Part shown: piece by piece, positions 26,168 to 34,044 of the stretch
How positions within the stretch are numbered: position 1 is the first letter of the stretch
Layout: each line of letters starts with the position of its first letter
DNA from: JBKBMT01 sp046295655
Lineage (GTDB): Bacteria; Pseudomonadota; Alphaproteobacteria; Rhodobacterales; Rhodobacteraceae
Assembly (NCBI GenBank): GCA_046295655.1
Contig: JBKBMT010000001.1
Location: 67,037-131,036 of the forward strand
Reading direction: 5' to 3'
DNA: 64,000 bases
The notes under the pieces: generated by a model
Databases searched by the model: none
Seen by the model: the letters and a program-made list of their open reading frames with translations, nothing else
What the model was told of the DNA's origin: nothing
Translations under genes and position numbers: made by a program

Positions 26168-27466
26168 ATGACGATATCTTCCTCGCTCAATGCCGGGGTG
26201 GCCGGACTGAACGCGAATGCGACACGGCTGGCTGCCATCGCGGACAATATCGCAAACTCGGCCACCCACGGCTACAAGCGCAGCTCGGTCGATTTCCATG
26301 CCCTGGTGAACGCCCCGACAAGCAGCCCGCGCTTCACCGCCGGCGGCGTCCGGGCGACCAGCCTCCGGATGATCGACGAACGCGGCCCGCTGATCTCCAG
26401 CGACAATCCGACCGATCTTGCGGTGAACGGGCGCGGCTTCCTGCCGGTCGCGGCGCTCGAATCGATCGGCCGCGGCGGTCCCTTGCCGATGTCGCTGGTG
26501 ACCACCGGATCGTTCCGGCTGGATGCGGAAGGATTGCTGCGCACCGAATCCGGCCAGGTGCTGCTGGGTTGGTCGGCGCTGCCCGACGGCAGCTTCGCGC
26601 CGCAGCCGCGCGACACCACCGCAGGGCTCGAGCCGGTGCGCGTCTCGGTCAGCCAGTTCACCGCCAATCCGACGACAGCCGTTTCGGTCGCGGTGAACCT
26701 GCCCGCAGATGCCACCCGCGCCGGCGCTTCGGGTGACCCGCTGGAGCTGCCGGTGCAGTACTTCGGGAACCTCGGCACGACCGAGGCGCTCGTCTTCCGC
26801 TTCGCGCCGACCGTGCCGGCGGCCGGCAGTTCGAATCAGTGGACGTTGACCATCGAGGATTCGACGAGCGGCAGTACCGTCGGCGAATATGTCCTGACCT
26901 TCGACGACAGCCAGGCGGCGGGCGGCACGCTTGCCTCGGTCACAACGACATCGGGCGGACCCTACGACCCGGTGACAGGCCGGATGGACCTGACGCTCGG
27001 CAGCGGCACCCTTTCGCTCGACATCGGCGTGCCTGGCCAGCGCAACGGGATGTCCCAGCTGTCGGCCAGCTTCGCGCCGGTCTCGATCTCGCGCGACGGT
27101 GCCCCGGTGGCCAGCATCGTGGGGCTGGAGGTCGATGGAAAGGGCGTGCTTCACGCGCTCTATGATCAGGGCTTCTCGCGGCCGCTCTATCGCATTCCGT
27201 TGGTGGACGTGCCCAATCCGAACGGCCTGATCGCGCTGAACAACCAGGCCTATCGCGTATCGCCCGCAAGCGGTGCGTTCTATCTGTGGGATGCGGGCGA
27301 CGGGCCGACCGGTTCGGTCGCAGGCTTCGCGCGCGAGGAATCGGCAACCGATGTCGCCCGGGAACTCACACATCTGATCCAGACCCAGCGCGCCTACTCC
27401 TCGAACGCGAAGGTCATCCAGACCGTGGACGACATGTTGCAGGAAACCACGAACATAAAGCGCTGA
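26168..27466 (+). CDS. flgE: Flagellar hook protein FlgE
   Basis: Hook subunit of 432 residues. The N-terminal rod/hook helix SSSLNAGVAGLNANATRLAAI leads to DNIANSATHGYKRS, the flagellar basal-body rod signature. The C-terminal DVARELTHLIQTQRAYSSNAKVI forms the other half of the coiled coil. The variable middle domain is serine/threonine-rich. It lies between motB and flgK on one strand, consistent with a late-flagellar operon. Confidence 0.95.
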   Translation: MTISSSLNAGVAGLNANATRLAAIADNIANSATHGYKRSSVDFHALVNAPTSSPRFTAGGVRATSLRMIDERGPLISSDNPTDLAVNGRGFLPVAALESIGRGGPLPMSLVTTGSFRLDAEGLLRTESGQVLLGWSALPDGSFAPQPRDTTAGLEPVRVSVSQFTANPTTAVSVAVNLPADATRAGASGDPLELPVQYFGNLGTTEALVFRFAPTVPAAGSSNQWTLTIEDSTSGSTVGEYVLTFDDSQAAGGTLASVTTTSGGPYDPVTGRMDLTLGSGTLSLDIGVPGQRNGMSQLSASFAPVSISRDGAPVASIVGLEVDGKGVLHALYDQGFSRPLYRIPLVDVPNPNGLIALNNQAYRVSPASGAFYLWDAGDGPTGSVAGFAREESATDVARELTHLIQTQRAYSSNAKVIQTVDDMLQETTNIKR

Positions 27467-27488
27467 GACCTGACCGCGGAGACGGTGA

Positions 27489-28946
27489 ATGAGCCTTTCC
27501 ACAACGCTTAATGCCGCGCTCTCCGGCCTCGGCGCCGCCGCCCGGGGGGCCGAGGTCGTGGCCTCGAACATCGCCAATGCGCGCACCCCCGGCTATGCGC
27601 GGCGCGAGCTTCAGCTGACCGGAATCGTGCTTGACGGAAAGGGTCAGGGGGTGCGTGGTTCAGGCACCGCCCGCATCGTCGATCTGGCGCTCGCCAACGA
27701 CCGTCGCGCGGCTGGCGCCCTGTCGGCGGGTGCATCGGTCCGGTCCGGCTTTCTTGCCGGCCTGGAACGGGTGATCGGCCTGCCGGGCGACCCCGGATCG
27801 CTGGGCGACCGCATCGGGCGGCTGGAAGGTGCGATCCTCGCGGCTGCGGGCCGACCCGAGGCCGAGGCGCGGCTTGCGGGGATCGCGGCAGAGGCGCGCG
27901 CCCTCGCGGGCGGCCTGTCGCAGGCATCCGCCCACGTCCAGCAGGAACGCGAGCGGGCAGACAGGGCGATCGCCGCCGATGTCGATTTCCTGAACCGGAC
28001 GCTCGCGCAGATCGCCGATCTGAACGGCCGCATCCGCCAGGTCGCGGGGTCCGGTCGCGATGCGGCGGGGCTTGTGGACCTGCGCGCCCAGCTGATCGAC
28101 GGCATCGCCGAGATCGTGCCGCTCCGCGAACTGCCGCGCGAACATGGCCAGGTCGCGCTCTACACCGCCGGCGGTGCGGCGCTGCTCGACGGCGGTCCCG
28201 CCGTCTTCGGCTTCGAGGCCGCCGGCACGATCGTTCCGCAGATGACACAGGCGTCCGGCGCATTGTCGGGCCTCACCCTCAACGGCCGGCCGCTTGCGAC
28301 CGGCGGCGTCGGCACGCTGATCGCCGGCGGGCGCCTCGCCGCGGCCTTCGCGGTCCGCGACGAGCTTGCGCCGGCTGCCCAGGCCCGCCTCGATGCCCTC
28401 GCGCGCGATCTGCTGGAACGTTTCGCGGACCCTGCCACCGACCCGAGCCTCGGCCCGGGCGCGCCGGGGCTTTTCGCCGATCTCGGCGGTCCGTCCGGGC
28501 CGGGAGCCGAGATCGGGCTGGCCGGCAGGCTGCGGCTCAACCCGCTTGCCGATCCCGATGCCGGCGGCGAACTCTGGCGGATCCGGGCCGGACTGGGCGC
28601 AGCCGGCCCGGGCGACAGCGGATCCGCGGCCCAGCTCGACCGGCTTGCCGCCGCGCTCGATGCCCCGCGCGTCCCGGCCTCGGGTGGCTTCGGTCCCGGC
28701 GCGCGCAGCTTTTCCTCCCTCGCCGCCGATCTCGCCTCGGGCCTCGTTGCCGCACGGCTGTCGGAAGAGGATGCCGCAACCCATCTTTTCGCCAGGCTCG
28801 CCACGCTGCGCGAGATCGAGGCCGCAGGGGGCGTCGATACCGATGTCGAACTGCAGCGGCTGCTGCAGATCGAACGCGCCTATGCCGCGAATGCCCGGGT
28901 GATCCAGGCCGTCGACCGGATGCTCGAAAACCTGATGGGGCTCTGA
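27489..28946 (+). CDS. flgK: Hook-associated protein 1 (FlgK)
   Basis: Junction protein between hook and filament, 485 residues. The N-terminus has SLSTTLNAALSGLGAAARGA and SNIANARTPGYARRE. The C-terminus has DTDVELQRLLQIERAYAANARVI, the paired helix. The middle is alanine/glycine-rich. It follows flgE by 22 bases and is followed at once by flgL. Confidence 0.94.
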   Translation: MSLSTTLNAALSGLGAAARGAEVVASNIANARTPGYARRELQLTGIVLDGKGQGVRGSGTARIVDLALANDRRAAGALSAGASVRSGFLAGLERVIGLPGDPGSLGDRIGRLEGAILAAAGRPEAEARLAGIAAEARALAGGLSQASAHVQQERERADRAIAADVDFLNRTLAQIADLNGRIRQVAGSGRDAAGLVDLRAQLIDGIAEIVPLRELPREHGQVALYTAGGAALLDGGPAVFGFEAAGTIVPQMTQASGALSGLTLNGRPLATGGVGTLIAGGRLAAAFAVRDELAPAAQARLDALARDLLERFADPATDPSLGPGAPGLFADLGGPSGPGAEIGLAGRLRLNPLADPDAGGELWRIRAGLGAAGPGDSGSAAQLDRLAAALDAPRVPASGGFGPGARSFSSLAADLASGLVAARLSEEDAATHLFARLATLREIEAAGGVDTDVELQRLLQIERAYAANARVIQAVDRMLENLMGL

Positions 28947-28947
28947 C

Positions 28948-29955
28948 ATGACTATGACCTCGATCGGCGATCTGGCCCGCAGCCTTACGCTGCAACGCAC
29001 CGCGACGGCCGCCAAGGGCCGCATGAACGCCCTGATCGGCGCGCTTGGGTCGGGGCGGACAGAGGATCCGGGGCGCGCGCTGCGGGCCGACCTCGGGCCC
29101 GTCGCCGCCATGTCCGCAAGCCTTGCCCGGATCGAGGGCTGGCGCGCCGCGGCCCTTCAGACCGGACAGCACCTGTCGTCGATGCAGCAGGCGCTGGACA
29201 ACTTCGATCGGCTCGCCGACGCCCTTTCCGGCCAGCTGATCGCCGCCGCGTCCGGCGGGTCTGACGCGGTGACCGATCTGGCCGCCCGTGAGGCGCGGGA
29301 GAGCTTCGAGGCCCTTATCGGCACACTGAACGCCCGGGCGGGCGGCCGCAGCCTGTTCGCGGGCGCGGCGACCGAAGGTCCGGCCCTTGCCCCTGCCGCT
29401 GCGATCCTTGCCGAGCTTGCCGCCGCGACTGCGGGCGCGGTCTCGGCCGCCGACGCAAAGGCCGCAATCGACGCGTGGTTTTCGGCCCCCGCCGGCTTTG
29501 GTGCCACCGGCTATCGCGGCAGCGCGGCGCTCCTCGGCCCCGTCGGCGTGGGGCCGGATAGCCGGGTGATGATCGATGTGACCGCCGCCGACCCGGCCTT
29601 GCGCGACACGCTCGCAGCGGCCGCCCTTGCGGCGCTGGTGGGCGAGGGGCTGTTCGCCGGGCAGCCGGACCGTCGGCGCGCCGCCCTGCTGGCCTCGGGG
29701 ACCGCGCTGATCGGAACGGCCGAGGGCAGGGCGGGCGTCGCGGGCCGGATCGGCCTTGCCGAAAACCGGGTCGCGGCCGCCACGGCCCGAAACGAGGCCG
29801 AGGCATCAGGCCTTGCAATCGCGCGCGCCGGTCTTCTCGAGGCCGATCCCTTCGCCACCGCGACCGAACTCGAGGCCGTCCGCACCCAGATCGAGATGAT
29901 CCATGCACTGACTGCCCGGGTCTCGCGGCTGAGCCTGCTGGACCATCTGCGATGA
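28948..29955 (+). CDS. flgL: Hook-associated protein 3 (FlgL)
   Basis: Flagellin-related junction protein of 335 residues. The N-terminal helix LARSLTLQRTATAAKGRMNAL and the C-terminal helix FATATELEAVRTQIEMIHALTARVSRLSLLDHLR form the flagellin-type core, and a short alanine-rich variable part lies between. It starts one base after the flgK stop. Its last four bases overlap the flgI start (ATGA). Confidence 0.88.
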   Translation: MTMTSIGDLARSLTLQRTATAAKGRMNALIGALGSGRTEDPGRALRADLGPVAAMSASLARIEGWRAAALQTGQHLSSMQQALDNFDRLADALSGQLIAAASGGSDAVTDLAAREARESFEALIGTLNARAGGRSLFAGAATEGPALAPAAAILAELAAATAGAVSAADAKAAIDAWFSAPAGFGATGYRGSAALLGPVGVGPDSRVMIDVTAADPALRDTLAAAALAALVGEGLFAGQPDRRRAALLASGTALIGTAEGRAGVAGRIGLAENRVAAATARNEAEASGLAIARAGLLEADPFATATELEAVRTQIEMIHALTARVSRLSLLDHLR

Positions 29956-31073
29956 AGACGCTGCGTCTCTTATCCCGGCTGTGTGTCGCCCTCGCGGTGG
30001 CGGGCTGCCTGGCCCTGCCGCTGGCGGCCGGACCGGTGCGCCTGAAGGATCTGGTCGAATTCGACGGCGTGCGCGGCAACGATCTGGTCGGATACGGCCT
30101 CGTCGTGGGGCTCAACGGCACCGGAGACAGTATCCGGAACGCGCCGTTCACCGAAGAGATCATGGCCAATCTTCTGGAACGACTGGGCGTCAATGTGGCG
30201 GGTGAGCAATTCCGGCCGCGGAACGTTGCGGCGGTGCTGGTGACCGCGACGCTGCCGCCCTTTGCCCGCTCGGGCGGCCGGATCGACGTCACCGTTTCGG
30301 CGATCGGCGATGCAAAGAGCCTGTTGGGCGGCACGCTGGTGATGACCCCGCTGAACGGCGCCGACGGGCGCATCTATGCCGTGGCCCAGGGCGCGATAAT
30401 CTCGGGCGGCATTGCGGCGCAGGCACAGGCGGCGCAGGTGGTCCAGGGCGTTCCGACCGCCGGAGCGATCCCCGGCGGCGGCCGAATCGAGCGCGAGGTG
30501 GATTTCGACTTCGCACAGCTCGACTCGCTTCGTCTTGCGCTGCGGGTCCCGGACTTCACCACCGCCGGCCGTATCGAGGCTGCCGTCAACGCCGAGTTCG
30601 GCCGGCCGGTCGCGCTGATGCTCGATTCCGGCACGATCGCGGTTGATATTGCCGCGACGCGACAGCGCTCGCCGGCGCATGTCCTGGGGCGGATCGAGAA
30701 TCTGTCGATCCTTCCGGAAACCCGCGCCCGGGTCGTCGTCGATCAGCGCTCGGGCACCATCGTGATGGGGGCCGATGTCCGGATCAGCCGGGTCGCCGTG
30801 GCGCAGGGTGGTCTGACGCTCCGGGTCGAGGAAATGCCAGCGGTGGTCCAGCCGAACCCGTTCTCGCCCGGCGAGACGATCGTCGTGCCGCGCAGCGTCG
30901 CAGGGATCGAACAGCCGCCCGGGACCGGGCTTGCCGAAATCTCCGGCTCCACCTCGCTGTCCGAGATCGTCGCCGGCCTCAACGCGCTGGGCGTCGCGCC
31001 GCGCGACCTGATCGACATTCTCAAGAGCATCAGCGCCGCCGGTGCGCTGCATGCGGAACTGATCGTCAGGTAG
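29952..31073 (+). CDS. flgI: Flagellar P-ring protein FlgI
   Basis: Periplasmic P-ring subunit of 373 residues with a signal peptide (residues 1-25, LSRLCVALAVAGCLALPLAAG). Diagnostic blocks include GYGLVVGLNGTGD, RNVAAVLVTATLPPFAR and GTIVMGADVRISRVAVAQGGLTL. Its chaperone flgA and the L-ring flgH are not in the window. It is the last recognised flagellar gene before an unassigned 0.7 kb stretch. Confidence 0.96.
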   Translation: MKTLRLLSRLCVALAVAGCLALPLAAGPVRLKDLVEFDGVRGNDLVGYGLVVGLNGTGDSIRNAPFTEEIMANLLERLGVNVAGEQFRPRNVAAVLVTATLPPFARSGGRIDVTVSAIGDAKSLLGGTLVMTPLNGADGRIYAVAQGAIISGGIAAQAQAAQVVQGVPTAGAIPGGGRIEREVDFDFAQLDSLRLALRVPDFTTAGRIEAAVNAEFGRPVALMLDSGTIAVDIAATRQRSPAHVLGRIENLSILPETRARVVVDQRSGTIVMGADVRISRVAVAQGGLTLRVEEMPAVVQPNPFSPGETIVVPRSVAGIEQPPGTGLAEISGSTSLSEIVAGLNALGVAPRDLIDILKSISAAGALHAELIVR

Positions 31074-31779
31074 CGTGGGACGAGGCGGCGACAGGGCAAT
31101 CGCGACGGCCGGGATCGTCGCACCCTGACCGGCGGGACCTGCCGGGCGGGCGGGCCCGGCGCCGGCAGTGCGATCCGGGATCGACCCCCGGCCGCGGCCG
31201 GTCGCGAGCGGAGCTGCCGGATATGCTGCGGGCCGGACCGGCAGAGGACCCTGACGGATCCCGCGCGGTGCGCATCGGCTTGCCACGGCGAGCGACAGGG
31301 CCGCTGACCGCCGGATGGCGCCCGGGACGGGGGATCGTGGTGCAACGACCGGATCGATACCGCCGAGTGCGCTTGTGGCGGGCCGAGCCGCGGTCGCTTC
31401 GCGATGGACAGCCGGTGCCCGGGCGCGCAACATCCCGTCGAACCCGTGCCGGAACCGGACCGATGAATGCCGCCTCTGCCTTCCGCCGGAACCGGACGGC
31501 CATCCTCCGTGCCGGACGCTCCGGCGATCCTGCGCCGGACCGGTCGCATCGCTGCGGTCCGGATGGAGCCTTGCACCCCGGCCGGACCGCATGTTCCGCG
31601 ACGCCGCACGGACGAGACCTGTGCCACCGGATCCAGGCGGTTCCCCCGCGCCGCGCCCGGGGCGGGAGGGCAGGACCGGTCTTCGAACGGCCTGCGGCAC
31701 CGAACCGGCGCGGCCGTGCGATGCACCCTGTCTGCAACCACCCTCGGGCCGGGGGCCGGATCAACCCGAGGTCGGCCGG
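31074..31779. other. 706-base stretch with no convincing gene
   Basis: The sequence is very G+C-rich and dense in CCGGA/TCCGG-type words. Stop codons are scarce in several frames, which produces overlapping open frames on both strands. None shows a recognisable domain. One frame (31223-31783, +) has a plausible ribosome-binding site and is listed separately with low confidence. No tRNA, strong terminator or insertion-sequence end was seen. Confidence 0.5.
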
Positions 31780-31783
31780 ATGA
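31223..31783 (+). CDS. Doubtful hypothetical protein
   Basis: Open frame of 186 codons with GGAG nine bases before its ATG and a four-base ATGA overlap with the next gene. The product is rich in arginine, glycine and proline with no domain, membrane segment or signal peptide. Its third-position G+C is lower than in neighbouring genes, with many codons ending in A. It may be a spurious frame in G+C-rich DNA. Confidence 0.2.
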   Translation: MLRAGPAEDPDGSRAVRIGLPRRATGPLTAGWRPGRGIVVQRPDRYRRVRLWRAEPRSLRDGQPVPGRATSRRTRAGTGPMNAASAFRRNRTAILRAGRSGDPAPDRSHRCGPDGALHPGRTACSATPHGRDLCHRIQAVPPRRARGGRAGPVFERPAAPNRRGRAMHPVCNHPRAGGRINPRSAG

Positions 31784-32556
31784 ACGATCGTCCCGGTCCG
31801 GGAGGCGGCCTGTGGTCGGTGGTGGCGCCGATGATCCTTGTCGCGGGACTGCTTGCCGTGCTGCTGGCCGTCTGGCTGCGCGGATCGTTCGGAACGGGGC
31901 CGGAAACCCGGCCGCTGGAGGATCTGCCACCCTTCCGGACCCTCGTCGGCCCGACGAACCCGGCGATCTCGGCAACCGGGCCGCTGACGGGGATCGAGGG
32001 CGAGGCGAGCCTTGATGAGATCCGAATCTCCCTGCGCAGGGCACCCTGTCCGATCCTGTTCGGCGACGGACCGGCCGAGGCCGTCCCCGTTGCCGTCTTT
32101 ACCGAACATCGCTGCCCGCACTGCCGCGCGCTGGAGGCCGACCTGGACGCGCTTGCCGCGCGCCGAGATCTGTCCTTCCGGATCACCTATCACGACCTGC
32201 CGATCTTCGGGCAATCCTCGGTGACCGCTGCGCGGGCGGCCCTGGCGGCCGAGCGCCAGGGCGCGGATGTGGCCATGCGGCAGCGCCTGCTGCGCTCCGG
32301 CCTCGTGGTGGACCGGGCCTATGTCGCGACGGTGGCGCAATCGTTGGGGCTGGATCCGGATCGCCTGCTTGCCGACATGGACCGGCCGGAGGTGACCCGG
32401 CGGCTGGAGCGGACCCGCGAGGTCGCGGCGGCGCTGGGGATCGGCGGGACACCCGGGCTGGTGATCGGGCGCACGGTGGCTTTCGGCCGCCTGCCGCCCG
32501 ATCATATCGCACGGATCATCCGCGCCGAGGCCGCCGCCCCGCCGCTTTGCGACTGA
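31780..32556 (+). CDS. Membrane-anchored DsbA-like thiol-disulfide protein
   Basis: Protein of 258 residues with an N-terminal membrane anchor (residues 11-33) and a periplasmic thioredoxin-fold domain. The active site is CPHC (C112/C115), as in DsbA, and the cis-proline loop is GIGGTPGLVIG. Additional cysteines at 90 and near the C-terminus (PPLCD) are unusual. The family oxidises or isomerises disulfides in exported proteins. Its stop is directly adjacent to the stop of the convergent cysteine-rich protein gene (32556/32557), a possible client. Confidence 0.85.
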   Translation: MNDRPGPGGGLWSVVAPMILVAGLLAVLLAVWLRGSFGTGPETRPLEDLPPFRTLVGPTNPAISATGPLTGIEGEASLDEIRISLRRAPCPILFGDGPAEAVPVAVFTEHRCPHCRALEADLDALAARRDLSFRITYHDLPIFGQSSVTAARAALAAERQGADVAMRQRLLRSGLVVDRAYVATVAQSLGLDPDRLLADMDRPEVTRRLERTREVAAALGIGGTPGLVIGRTVAFGRLPPDHIARIIRAEAAAPPLCD

Positions 32557-33888
32557 TCAGTAGCAACTGGTCCCGCAGGCCGGCGGCATCGGGCTGGGCG
32601 GTGTCACGGCGGCGCCGCCCAGATGGCAGAGTCCTCCACAACCGACGCCTTCGTTGTTCACCCAGCCCGGCCGCGGCGGGGTGCCGGAGAGCGGTGTGTA
32701 GCGCGTGTGCACGACCGACGAGTTCGGCTGCGTGACCGGGTTCACCACCACCTCGACCTGCAGGGTCAGGTTCGCCGCATTGCTGCCACCGGGTGCGGCG
32801 CAGCCGACCCCCGGCTTTCCACCGCGCAGAAGCCGGCACCAGGTCGCATCGTCGGGTGCGATCAGATAGACGTTGTTGCCCTTGTGGCAGGTGGTGCAGT
32901 TCTCGTTCAGGTTCGATCCGTCCTGCAACTCGCGGATCCGCAGCACGTTGACGTCCCACGGCAGCCGCTGTCCGGTGTTACGGTCGATGTTGTCCCAGAA
33001 GCAGGCGTTGCCGGTGCCCGCGCCCTGGCAGATGATCCCGGCAAGCTGCGCCGTGCCGGCCGCGTTGCGCCGCGGCAGGGCGACGCAGGCACCCCGGCGA
33101 TGCGGCGAGGCCCAGGTCCAGACCTCGGCGAACTGACCGGGGCTGAGCAGGTTCTGCGTCAGCGTTCCCTGCGAGGTCCAGGCCGAGCCGGAGATCGAGA
33201 AATCCGGCGGAACCGGCACGCCCGCGTTGACGCAATCGTTCATGTAGGGCGTGTTCCAGAACGCGATCAGGATGTCGCGCAGCCGCTTGTGGACCAAGAG
33301 GATATCATCGCGCAGAGCCTTGAACGGCTTCGCCACCAGGATGTAGTTGTCCAACAGGAACTGCGCCCGCCACAGGATCGCGCTTCGCCGCGCGTCGCCA
33401 AGGCGGAAGGCGTAGGCCTCGATCAGAAGGTGGCGCAACGCCGCGGCCTCGACCGGTTCGAGCTTTTGCAGAAGCTCGCCGGCCTCGACCTCCTTTATCA
33501 GGGCCTGCAACCGTTCGTCCGCCTCGCGCGGCAGATCGCCGTCGGGCCGCCCCGCGCGCGCCGCCTCCAGCAGTTCGGCCTGAAGCTCGAGGACTTCCGG
33601 AAAGTTCAGTTCGACCCGCCGGCCCTCGATGTCGAACAGAACCCCGTGGCCCGAAAGCGCCATCCGCTTCTGAAAGCCGAAGCGCAGGTCCGTCTTCAGC
33701 TCGTCGGGGATGAGCACCGCCGCATCGGGCGGAACCTCGACCTGGAAATGACGCTCGGGGCGCTTGGTCAGATAGAATTCGATCTGCGCAGCCAGATCGC
33801 GATGAAAGCTGCGCTGATCGCGGTCCTGTGCGGTCGCCGGGGTTGCGGCCACCATGGCAAGGAGAACGAAAGCCGTCACGCGGTGCAT
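32557..33888 (-). CDS. Secreted cysteine-rich protein with CX2CH and CX3CH motifs
   Basis: Protein of 443 residues with a clear signal peptide (1-20, cleavage after ATA-Q). I do not recognise the family. The first half is acidic and helical. The second half contains twelve cysteines, with one canonical haem c motif CTTCH (331-335) and a second site CGGLCH (417-422) with one extra spacer residue. The C-terminus ends in CGTSCY. One or two covalent haems are plausible but unproven. ATG at 33888 follows GAGGTG. It is divergent from ilvD and convergent with the DsbA-like gene. Confidence 0.75.
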   Translation of the reverse strand: MHRVTAFVLLAMVAATPATAQDRDQRSFHRDLAAQIEFYLTKRPERHFQVEVPPDAAVLIPDELKTDLRFGFQKRMALSGHGVLFDIEGRRVELNFPEVLELQAELLEAARAGRPDGDLPREADERLQALIKEVEAGELLQKLEPVEAAALRHLLIEAYAFRLGDARRSAILWRAQFLLDNYILVAKPFKALRDDILLVHKRLRDILIAFWNTPYMNDCVNAGVPVPPDFSISGSAWTSQGTLTQNLLSPGQFAEVWTWASPHRRGACVALPRRNAAGTAQLAGIICQGAGTGNACFWDNIDRNTGQRLPWDVNVLRIRELQDGSNLNENCTTCHKGNNVYLIAPDDATWCRLLRGGKPGVGCAAPGGSNAANLTLQVEVVVNPVTQPNSSVVHTRYTPLSGTPPRPGWVNNEGVGCGGLCHLGGAAVTPPSPMPPACGTSCY

Positions 33889-34044
33889 GGATTCACCTCA
33901 AAGCAGTTCTGAACTAAAAAGAAACAATCTGCGCGAGCATCGCACGCTTGCCCGAGTCGCTCAAGCGTCTTGATCGGCCCTGCTTGTGCCAGTGCCGCCA
34001 AGCATCTATCCCTGCCAGCGATCTGATGCCCAAGGGGGACTGCC

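Noticed and set aside
31066..32505. Minus-strand open frame opposite the DsbA-like gene and the unassigned stretch
   Set aside because: It overlaps the DsbA-like gene, which has a proper CPHC site and membrane anchor; the antisense product is low complexity.
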